Assembly (NCBI GenBank): GCA_017399305.1
Contig: JAFQDK010000021.1
Location: forward strand, 1-64,000
Reading direction: 5' to 3'
DNA length: 64,000 nucleotides
Source: Clostridia bacterium
GTDB lineage: Bacteria > Bacillota > Clostridia > Oscillospirales > CAG-272
Shown one piece after another: positions 57,600 to 64,000 of this stretch; the first letter of the stretch is position 1, and the number at the start of each line of letters is the position of its first letter. The notes under the pieces are model-generated. The model did no database searches, had not been told where the DNA came from, and saw nothing but the letters and a program-made list of their open reading frames with translations. The position numbers and the translations under genes are program-made.

Positions 57600-58717
57600 T
57601 GAAAGTTTTGATTTTATCAATTACCGCCGGAGAGGGGCACAATTCCACCGCCGCGGCAATAAAGCAGAGCTTTGAGTCACATGGTGATACAGCAGAGGTG
57701 TATGATGCTTATCGTCATGTCAGTAAAGCACTTTATGAGATAATAAAGCAGGGATATCTGCTTGTTACAAAGGATTTTAAAACTTTATTTGAGAAATCAT
57801 ATGCACTTGCCGAAAACCGCAAGATTTCCGAAAACAGCATTTATCGAATGGCGAATACCACGCTGGTAAAGAAGCTTGAAAAGCTTATGAAAGATTTTGC
57901 GCCTGATGCGGTTATATATACGCACCCTTTCCTCGGTGTTGTCACCGACCTTATCAAGACCAGAAGAAACATAGATGTTCCGATGATTGGCATAGTTACT
58001 GATTATACCGTGCATCCGTTCTGGGAGGAGGCACGAAGCACCGATAAGTTTGTAGTGGCAAGTGAGTTGCTCAATTCTCAGTTTCACCGTAAAGGAATCA
58101 GCGATGACCGCATAGCACCTATTGGTATTCCGGTGAGAAGTCAGTTTTACGATAGTATTCCTAAATCCCGCGCCAAGGTTCAACTCGGTCTTGCGGACAA
58201 ATTCACGGTGCTGCTTATGGGTGGCAGTATGGGATACGGTGATATTGCAAACGTAGTCAAAGAGATAGATGATATAGATGGCGATTTTCAGATAATCTCG
58301 GTTTGTGGCAACAATGTCGAGGCGAAAGAGAACATTGATGCGCTCAATACAAAAAAGCGCCTGTTAAACTATGGGTATACTACCGAGATAAGCTTGCTTA
58401 TGGATGCCGCCGATGTAATAGTGACAAAACCTGGCGGACTTACAGTTTCGGAGGCGCTTGTCAAGAGATTGCCTATGATACTGTGCAATTCTATACCGGG
58501 GCATGAGCAGCGCAATGCAATGTTTTTATTAAACGCCGGTGCTGCTATGGAAGTTGACAAGCACACGCATTTTGCGGATGTCATATATCAGTTGCTTGCA
58601 AGCAAGACAAGGCTTGATGGTATGAGAGCCGCGATAGACACTCTTGCTAAGGCAAATTCTACAGATGCACTTTATGACCTGACCAAAGAACTTGTTGCAC
58701 ATTATGAAAATGAGTAA
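57599..58717 (+). CDS. GT28 diacylglycerol glucosyltransferase (UgtP/MGDG-synthase-like)
   Basis: A 372-residue membrane-associated glycosyltransferase. N-terminal S-I-T-A-G-E-G-H-N-S-T-A-A-A-I and V-T-D-Y-T-V-H-P-F-W are diagnostic for MGDG_synth N; C-terminal K-P-G-G-L-T-V-S-E-A-L and P-G-H-E-Q-R-N-A bind UDP-sugar. Enzymes of this family add glucose or galactose to diacylglycerol to make glycolipids or teichoic-acid anchors. Acceptor and sugar cannot be proven. It is co-translated with the glycosylase, an accidental-looking pairing. Confidence 0.92.
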   Translation: MKVLILSITAGEGHNSTAAAIKQSFESHGDTAEVYDAYRHVSKALYEIIKQGYLLVTKDFKTLFEKSYALAENRKISENSIYRMANTTLVKKLEKLMKDFAPDAVIYTHPFLGVVTDLIKTRRNIDVPMIGIVTDYTVHPFWEEARSTDKFVVASELLNSQFHRKGISDDRIAPIGIPVRSQFYDSIPKSRAKVQLGLADKFTVLLMGGSMGYGDIANVVKEIDDIDGDFQIISVCGNNVEAKENIDALNTKKRLLNYGYTTEISLLMDAADVIVTKPGGLTVSEALVKRLPMILCNSIPGHEQRNAMFLLNAGAAMEVDKHTHFADVIYQLLASKTRLDGMRAAIDTLAKANSTDALYDLTKELVAHYENE

Positions 58718-58756
58718 AATAAACATCCTCCATAAAGCGAGGATGTTTATTTTTAT
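58716..58756 (+). terminator. Rho-independent terminator
   Basis: Stem aaaataaacatcctc/gaggatgtttatttt with an 8-base loop; it begins in the UgtP-like stop codon. Confidence 0.88.
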
Positions 58757-59022
58757 CATACAAATGAAATGAAGGAAATCTTGCATTTTTGAGGTATTTT
58801 TTGCCATATTTGTCAAATTAAAATACCATATTTTGTGTACCTTTCCGAAAAGATTGGATGATTGCCCAAAAAGGTGAAAAAAAGGTTCCAATTTTTGAAA
58901 ACACATGGTATTATCATGGTGACAGGGATACCTGCCAAGTTCGCCCAGCTGACAACATTTTAGAAAGTCCGTTTCTGTTGCAGCGCTCATTCGCGCTCAC
59001 GGTTCGGGCCGGAGGACCAGAT
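58757..59022 (+). other. Long leader before the ABC exporter gene
   Basis: About 265 bases without a supported gene. The exporter frame stays open from 58858, but the upstream 55 codons lack a ribosome binding site and show no family features. A possible promoter is TTGCCA at about 58800 with a poor -10. The stretch contains GC-rich segments near 58920-59010 (CCTGCCAAGTTCGCCC) that may fold in the transcript. No known riboswitch recognised. Confidence 0.4.
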
Positions 59023-61335
59023 TTGAATATTAACGGAATCCTTATCAACAAGGAAATACCGGAGGAGCTTTTTGAAAAGCTCCTTAAAGTGCGCGCCGAG
59101 GTTTGCGAGAGTGAGGAAAAAATACTCTTTGCAATCGTCGGCGATTTGACTTTAGAAGCAAATTACGGTACAACCGTTTTTGCTGTAACTGACAAGCGCA
59201 GCTTTACCATAGATGAAGAAGGAAAGCTTCTCTGCAGTATGCTACATGAGCATGTTGACAAAGCTAAAGTTAAGCGTATGTACGGTAATGCTCGCCTTAT
59301 TGTAACAGATAAAGAGGGAAAGGATATTGTACTTTTCCGCTTTACATACTCTGTTGCAACGCTTTGCGATATGGCGGCAGATTATCTCGAAGATATGTCA
59401 CACGGTGAGGATGCCGCGCATGCCTACGATGCAGTTGCTGCCGGTTATGAAAAGGCAATGCTTTATTGCCCTAAATGTGGCAGACGTCTCCTGCATGCCG
59501 GTGCAGAATGTATTGCGTGTCAGTCAAAGCGGCGCATATGGGGCAAGCTTTTGAGATTTGCCAAGCCCGAATTGCCGAATCTCATTCTTTGTATGCTGCT
59601 TTCGCTTGTGACAACAGGTATATCAATGCTTCTGCCTACAATGACGGCAAACTTGGTTGATGAAGTTATCCCCAGCAAGGATATGCAGATGCTTTTGAAA
59701 GTAGTTAGCGTGCTTCTTAGTGCATATCTTTTGCAGCTTGCGCTTGGTATTATCCGTAGCTACCGTTTGCGTATCAGCGCGACTAATATCGTTACATTTC
59801 TCCGCAACAGCCTATTTGCCAAAACGCAAAAGCTCAGCATGCGGTTTTATGATAAAACTACAACAGGTTCTGTGATCAACCGTGTCAATGGCGACTCAAA
59901 TACTATCGAGCAATTCATGATACGACTTTCACAGGAAGTTGTTGTGCAGATATTTACCCTTGTCGGAATTGCCGTTATAATGACGGCGAAAAATGTTCAG
60001 CTTGCGCTTATCACATTGCTTCCGATACCGTTTATAGTTATCGGTACTCGTGTTTTCGGCAAGAAGATTTTGCCATATCATCGCAAAGTGTGGCGTCGTT
60101 GGGCAGCTGTTGTTTCCAATCTTACAGACACTTTACCCGGTGTCCGTGTGGTAAAATCGTTTTCGGCCGAGCTCCGCAGTAGTGGTATTTTCAGCAGTTA
60201 CACAAGTGAGTGGCAGCAGGTAGACCGTAAAAGCGCTCGAATTTCTACTGCGTTCCCGAACTTTGTATCATTCTTTGTACATCTCGGACAGCTTCTTATC
60301 TGGGGAATTGGCGGTGCATGGGTAATCATATCCAATCTTACAGGAACCGCTGCGGCAAGTGATGCTATAGCTTTTGCAGGCGGCACGGTAACCCTTGGTA
60401 CACTGGTTTCATTTATTTCATATGCATCAATGTTTTACGGCCCTGTAAACTTTTTTGCAAACTTTAATGACTCATATCAGAACGCGCTTGCTTCTGCAGA
60501 GCGTGTGCTTGATATACTCGATGCTGAGGATGAAGCCGACCGCGGAAAGGGTAACTGTCCCGAAATGCGCGGTAAAATTGAGTTTAAAAATGTCAATTTC
60601 TCTTATGATAGAACCAAAATGACTCTTTCTGACATTAATCTCACGATAGAAGAAGGTGACATTGTCGGCATCGTTGGAACAACGGGTTCGGGCAAATCAA
60701 CGCTTGTCAATCTGCTTATGCGTTTCTATGATGACTATGAGGGAAAGATACTAGTAGACGGAATCAATATCCGCGATATTGATCTCTCGTATTTCCGCCG
60801 ACAAATAGGCTTTGTTCAGCAGGAGTCGATGATGTTCCGCGATACGGTGTTCAATAACATTGCATTCAGCAATCCCGATGCTACTATTGAAGAGGTTTTC
60901 AGCGCGGCGGATATCGCAAACGCACATGAGTTTATCGCGCGTCTTCCTGACGGATATGACACCTTGCTTGGCGAGCGCGGTGTCGGACTTTCTGGCGGTG
61001 AGCGTCAGCGAGTATCAATCGCACGAACTGTGCTTATGAACCCGCGCATGCTTATCTTTGATGAGGCAACAGCGTCCGTTGACTCTGAGACAGAGAGCCT
61101 TATCCAAGGCGCAATTGAAGGTCTTATCAAGGGGCGTACAACAATCATGATAGCGCATCGCCTTTCAACGCTTCGTAAAGCAAACAAGATAGTCGTGCTT
61201 GATAAGGGAAAGATACTTGAAATGGGCACTCCCGAAGAGCTTATCGCAAAGAAAGGTAAGTATTATAAGCTTATCCAGATACAGACAATGGCTGAGAAAG
61301 CCGAAGCAGAAAAGAAGGAAGAGAGGTTTGAGTAA
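59023..61335 (+). CDS. ABC exporter with N-terminal PH-like domain and zinc ribbon
   Basis: A 770-residue half-exporter with fused membrane and ATPase domains. TTG 59023 is used since GGAGGACC stands six bases before it and the family begins there; the open frame upstream to ATG 58858 lacks both. Residues 1-140 form an unusual domain (V-G-D-L-T-L-E-A-N-Y-G-T-T, V-K-R-M-Y-G-N-A-R) that looks like a bacterial PH domain. A zinc ribbon follows: C149-P-K-C, C163-I-A-C166. Six helices then lead to the ATPase: G-T-T-G-S-G-K-S-T, L-S-G-G-E-R-Q-R and L-I-F-D-E-A-T-A. Its stop overlaps the DUF1854 gene start by one base. Confidence 0.9.
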   Translation: MNINGILINKEIPEELFEKLLKVRAEVCESEEKILFAIVGDLTLEANYGTTVFAVTDKRSFTIDEEGKLLCSMLHEHVDKAKVKRMYGNARLIVTDKEGKDIVLFRFTYSVATLCDMAADYLEDMSHGEDAAHAYDAVAAGYEKAMLYCPKCGRRLLHAGAECIACQSKRRIWGKLLRFAKPELPNLILCMLLSLVTTGISMLLPTMTANLVDEVIPSKDMQMLLKVVSVLLSAYLLQLALGIIRSYRLRISATNIVTFLRNSLFAKTQKLSMRFYDKTTTGSVINRVNGDSNTIEQFMIRLSQEVVVQIFTLVGIAVIMTAKNVQLALITLLPIPFIVIGTRVFGKKILPYHRKVWRRWAAVVSNLTDTLPGVRVVKSFSAELRSSGIFSSYTSEWQQVDRKSARISTAFPNFVSFFVHLGQLLIWGIGGAWVIISNLTGTAAASDAIAFAGGTVTLGTLVSFISYASMFYGPVNFFANFNDSYQNALASAERVLDILDAEDEADRGKGNCPEMRGKIEFKNVNFSYDRTKMTLSDINLTIEEGDIVGIVGTTGSGKSTLVNLLMRFYDDYEGKILVDGINIRDIDLSYFRRQIGFVQQESMMFRDTVFNNIAFSNPDATIEEVFSAADIANAHEFIARLPDGYDTLLGERGVGLSGGERQRVSIARTVLMNPRMLIFDEATASVDSETESLIQGAIEGLIKGRTTIMIAHRLSTLRKANKIVVLDKGKILEMGTPEELIAKKGKYYKLIQIQTMAEKAEAEKKEERFE

Positions 61336-61820
61336 TGGCAAGAAACTATATTGACAACGATACTGAGTTTGTTGCAAGAGGCTCTGTCAGCGTTGACATG
61401 ATACTTTCCGATGGCAGTCGTGTTGAAAATCTCGAACCACGCCGTCTTTTCCCTGTAAATTACAGTGAAAAGTACATTTCTCTCCTTGATGCCGATGGAA
61501 AAGAACAGGCGATAATCCGTGATATTGCGGCTCTTTCCGAGCAAAGTGCCGCCGTTATCCGCAACTCGCTTTCAGAGTATTATATTATCCCAAAGATAAC
61601 TAAAGTGATACAGGTTTATGAAAAGGGAAGCATCAATCGCTGGACAGTAATGACAGACCGCGGTAAGTGTTCTTTTTTGATCAAAACACGGTATTCGGAT
61701 ATAAAGCCTTTCCCCGATGGGCGGGTACTTATACGTGATTCAAACGACAATCGCTATGAGATTCCCGATGTGTCAAAGCTTGATAAGCACAGTATGCGTG
61801 AGCTTAACTCGCAGATTTAG
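61335..61820 (+). CDS. DUF1854 family protein, partner of the ABC exporter
   Basis: A 161-residue cytoplasmic protein. The hallmark ending Y-E-I-P-D-V-S-K-L-D-K-H-S is present, with N-L-E-P-R-R-L-F-P and I-R-D-I-A-A-L earlier. DUF1854 proteins always seem to travel with this ABC transporter type; as I recall, related pairs in Proteobacteria sit next to cyanophycin synthesis genes. No cyanophycin synthetase occurs here. The TAATG overlap with the exporter implies a stoichiometric partner, perhaps a regulatory subunit (inference). Function is not known. Confidence 0.9.
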   Translation: MARNYIDNDTEFVARGSVSVDMILSDGSRVENLEPRRLFPVNYSEKYISLLDADGKEQAIIRDIAALSEQSAAVIRNSLSEYYIIPKITKVIQVYEKGSINRWTVMTDRGKCSFLIKTRYSDIKPFPDGRVLIRDSNDNRYEIPDVSKLDKHSMRELNSQI

Positions 61821-61839
61821 TTTATAGGAGATAATGATT

Positions 61840-62883
61840 ATGAGAACCGTAGAGTTTAAAAACCCTGTGTGCAGAGGCGCAGATCCATGGCTGTTTGTTC
61901 ATGATGAGTACTATTATCTTTGCTGTACAGCCGGCTCATGTATAAGGCTTTACCGCTCAAAGAATCCTGCCACAATACATACCGAGGGGGAATGTGAATC
62001 TGTTGAGGCTTTTCGTCCGCGCGAAGGTGAGATGTGGTCAAAGAATCTCTGGTCTCCTGAAATACATTATTTTTCACCTGAGGATTTTGGTGAAGAACAT
62101 GCAGGCTGGTATATGTTTGTTGCCTGTGATGACGGCTTTAACGTAAATCACCGTATGTATGTTCTCAAATGTGAGGATAAATCCTCGCCGTTTGCACCGT
62201 ACGGCAATCCTGTTACCGGTGAGAGATATGTTCCCGAAAAGGTTGTTTCTCCAACCGACCCCGAACTCAATGAGGGGTGGCGTTGCGGACAGACTTTGCT
62301 TCGTCATGACGGTAAGGTCTATTCCATGTGGGTAGACGAGGTTGGCAGACAGACTATGGACTTTCATCAGCGCATACGCATTGCAAGAATGATAAATCCG
62401 TATACTGCAGGTGACGCAAAGGTGTTGTGCAGACCTACCGAGGAGTGGGAGATGCATGGCTTTGGTATGTATGCCGATGGCAAGATACGTCCCAAGGTAG
62501 TTGAGGGTGGCACTGCTATTTACGGCGATGACGGCAAGGTATATGTAATTTATTCGGGCAGCGGATACTGGACAAAGTATTATGCGCTTGGACACATGGT
62601 ACTCAAGGGCGAAAATGCCGATTGCGAAAGTGATTGGGAAAAAGACAAGGAGCCAATCTTTTCTATGTCGGATGAGGTGTTCGGATGCGGACATGCTTCA
62701 TATTTCAAGGATGCAGCAGGACAGAGATACATATGCTATCATGCATATCTTTCGCCGGACCGCACTGGTGGCAGATATGTGTTTATAGAACCGTATCGTA
62801 TCGAAAACGGCAGAGTTATTATAGGCGACGGTTCGCTTAAGCCTGCACCGCTTTCCACCGTTCAGACGATAACAGCTTTTTAA
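61840..62883 (+). CDS. GH43-like family beta-xylosidase/arabinofuranosidase
   Basis: A 347-residue protein with the five-bladed propeller motifs of GH43: G-A-D-P-W with D15 as base, S-P-T-D-P with D140, and V-V-E-G-G with E222 as acid. N-L-W-S-P-E-I-H-Y supports it. There is no signal peptide, so it acts inside the cell on short oligosaccharides. ATG 61840 lies 9 bases after TAGGAG; an ATG six bases earlier is too close to it. It is 19 bases after the DUF1854 gene, suggesting co-transcription with the exporter, which would be an unusual grouping. Confidence 0.88.
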   Translation: MRTVEFKNPVCRGADPWLFVHDEYYYLCCTAGSCIRLYRSKNPATIHTEGECESVEAFRPREGEMWSKNLWSPEIHYFSPEDFGEEHAGWYMFVACDDGFNVNHRMYVLKCEDKSSPFAPYGNPVTGERYVPEKVVSPTDPELNEGWRCGQTLLRHDGKVYSMWVDEVGRQTMDFHQRIRIARMINPYTAGDAKVLCRPTEEWEMHGFGMYADGKIRPKVVEGGTAIYGDDGKVYVIYSGSGYWTKYYALGHMVLKGENADCESDWEKDKEPIFSMSDEVFGCGHASYFKDAAGQRYICYHAYLSPDRTGGRYVFIEPYRIENGRVIIGDGSLKPAPLSTVQTITAF

Positions 62884-62898
62884 GAGTTGTCTAAAATA

Positions 62899-62931
62899 AT
62901 AAACAGCACCGCTTAGCGGTGCTGTTTATAT
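62899..62931 (+). terminator. Terminator after the GH43-like gene
   Basis: Stem ataaacagcaccgc/gcggtgctgtttat with TTA loop; the tail ATATTT is only moderately T-rich. Confidence 0.8.
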
Positions 62932-62960
62932 TTGACTTATATTATAATCTGTGATATACT
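62932..62960 (+). promoter_or_regulatory. Promoter of the 37-residue repeat protein
   Basis: TTGACT (62932-62937), 17 bp, TATACT (62955-62960), then AGGAGG just before the ATG at 62989. Confidence 0.8.
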
Positions 62961-62988
62961 TGTTCAAATATCTTTCAGGAGGATAATT

Positions 62989-64000
62989 ATGTCAAAGAAA
63001 TTGAAAATCATTATCCCGATTGTTGCATGCATAATCCTTCTTGTGGTAGCTGCAACAGTATTTATGATGGTTATTCCCGAAAGTAAGTATAATGATGCTG
63101 TAGCACTTATGACTGTAGGTGACTATGAGGGGGCAATGACTGCACTCAGAGAACTTGGTGATTACAAGGATTCAAGCAGGCTCGTTCAGAATTGCGAGTA
63201 CAATCAGGCAATCGAAAAGAAGGAGCTTGGAGAGTATGACGCCGCGTATGATATATTTAAGTCACTTGGAGATTATAACAATGCCGCGGAGATGGCGCAG
63301 GATTGCAGATATCTTCAGGCACTTTCGCTTATTGATAAAAGCGAAACGGATGCTGCATATGATATATTCAGTGAGCTTGGTGACTATAAGGATTCATCTG
63401 TAATGATGCAGGAATGCCGCTATCTCAAAGCACTTTCAATGATTGAAATTGGCGAAACCGACACTGCGTATGATATACTGGCAGAACTCGGGACATATAA
63501 AGATGCAGCGGAGATGATACAGGAGCATCTGTATGTTGAGGCGTTTGCACTTATCGAGGGCGGTGAATATGATGCCGCATATGCCGCTTTTGAAGCACTC
63601 GGAGCATATAAAGATGCTGCAATGATGATGCAGGAAAGCCGTTATTTAAAGGCACGATATCTTATTGAGAGCGGTGACTATGACGGCGGAATGGAAATGC
63701 TTAACGAGCTTGGAGATTACGGCGACGCGGCAGAAGTGATTCTGAGTTCCAAGTACACTCGCGCCATTGATTATTATAACGAGGGCGAGTATAAAAAGGC
63801 GTACGACCTCATGATAGAGCTTGCAGATTACAGTGATGCTGTACAGTGGCTTGTTCCAATTGAATATGAGCTTGCGGTTGAGTGTTTCAACAATGCCGAG
63901 TATAAAGAATCATATGAATACCTTGAATCTGTAGGTAACTTTAAAGATGCCGCTGAATACAGAAAGAAATGTGATTACTATATCGCAATTGAGTATATGG
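62989..64000 (+). CDS. Membrane-anchored protein of exact 37-residue TPR-like repeats (3' truncated)
   Basis: The gene runs off the window; 337 codons are visible. ATG 62989 follows AGGAGG. A membrane helix (I-I-I-P-I-V-A-C-I-I-L-L-V-V-A-A) occupies about 7-28, then a short arm. From residue 34 the chain is built of repeats exactly 37 residues long, eight complete copies and the start of a ninth. The pattern is Y-x-x-A-x-x-L-x-x-x-G-x-Y-D-x-A-Y-x-x-x-x-x-L-G-D-Y-K-D-A, like tetratricopeptide hairpins. The anchored repeats face outward if the N-terminus is cytoplasmic (inference). Function unknown; probably a protein interaction scaffold. Confidence 0.88.
   Translation, partial: MSKKLKIIIPIVACIILLVVAATVFMMVIPESKYNDAVALMTVGDYEGAMTALRELGDYKDSSRLVQNCEYNQAIEKKELGEYDAAYDIFKSLGDYNNAAEMAQDCRYLQALSLIDKSETDAAYDIFSELGDYKDSSVMMQECRYLKALSMIEIGETDTAYDILAELGTYKDAAEMIQEHLYVEAFALIEGGEYDAAYAAFEALGAYKDAAMMMQESRYLKARYLIESGDYDGGMEMLNELGDYGDAAEVILSSKYTRAIDYYNEGEYKKAYDLMIELADYSDAVQWLVPIEYELAVECFNNAEYKESYEYLESVGNFKDAAEYRKKCDYYIAIEYM
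63088..64000 (+). repeat. Eight in-frame 111-bp repeats plus partial ninth
   Basis: The period is 111 bases from 63088 (37 codons), each copy starting with a Tyr codon and containing G-D/E-Y and L-G-D-Y-K-D-A. Copies are diverged at DNA level but identical in length, with no insertion or deletion across the eight. Confidence 0.92.

Overview
The window reads as a chromosome segment of a low-to-mid GC, anaerobic, Gram-positive bacterium of the class Clostridia, probably an uncultured gut or rumen lineage near Ruminococcaceae/Oscillospirales or Christensenellales (inference). Evidence: the Firmicutes gene order around gmk-rpoZ-priA-def-fmt-rsmB-rlmN-prpC-prkC-rsgA, an oxygen-sensitive class III ribonucleotide reductase, RemA, PASTA-kinase PrkC, LCP and VanY wall enzymes, AGGAGG-type ribosome binding sites, frequent TTG/GTG starts, and secreted proteins ending in dockerin-like Ca2+ loops. 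No rRNA, tRNA, CRISPR array, insertion sequence or prophage was seen.

Layout. 1-612: 3' end of a surface protein with (PEE)n and (PTT)n linkers and an NPCBM-like domain. 690-2243: a dispersed repeat, a divergent small-protein/XRE regulator pair with two matching palindromic operators, and a TraX-family membrane protein. 2278-19175: one long plus-strand operon from a consensus promoter to a strong terminator: yicC, remA, gmk, rpoZ, priA, def, fmt, a YugP-type protease, rsmB, rlmN, prpC, prkC, rsgA, cysE, cysS, mnmM, vanY-like. It couples nucleotide supply, replication restart, translation initiation and ribosome maturation to a wall-sensing kinase/phosphatase pair. 19228-24633 (minus): membrane HAD protein, CrtO-like acyltransferase, lipoprotein, small unknown, and two tandem RlmD-type RNA methyltransferases.

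24712-35003: LCP protein, glyQS, a minus-strand pair (unknown membrane protein and phosphodiester glycosidase), then a BMP/ABC nucleoside-type importer with an intercistronic hairpin. 35051-41646: gdhA; nrdG; two NrdR boxes; nrdD carrying its own C-terminal redoxin domain; an overlapping thioredoxin reductase; and a DMT transporter. 41680-50055 (minus): read in transcription order coaE, lytic transglycosylase, M18 aminopeptidase, prfA, sua5, a PD-(D/E)XK-like unknown, a ParC-type topoisomerase subunit, SDR.

50195-55938: two large paralogous secreted proteins, each with repeat-rich beta-structure, an SGNH/GDSL hydrolase core and a dockerin-like tail. 55934-58717: DUF6062-like protein, OGG-type glycosylase, UgtP-like glycosyltransferase. 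59023-62931: ABC exporter with an unusual regulatory N-terminus, DUF1854 partner, and a GH43-like glycosidase. 62989 to the end: a membrane-anchored protein made of exact 37-residue repeats, running off the window.

The most interesting points are the self-contained class III RNR electron chain under apparent NrdR control, the ABC exporter/DUF1854 pair, the putative nuclease beside the topoisomerase, the dockerin-tailed SGNH pair, and the paired operators at 1107-1179. Functions come from motif recognition by eye; no database search was run.
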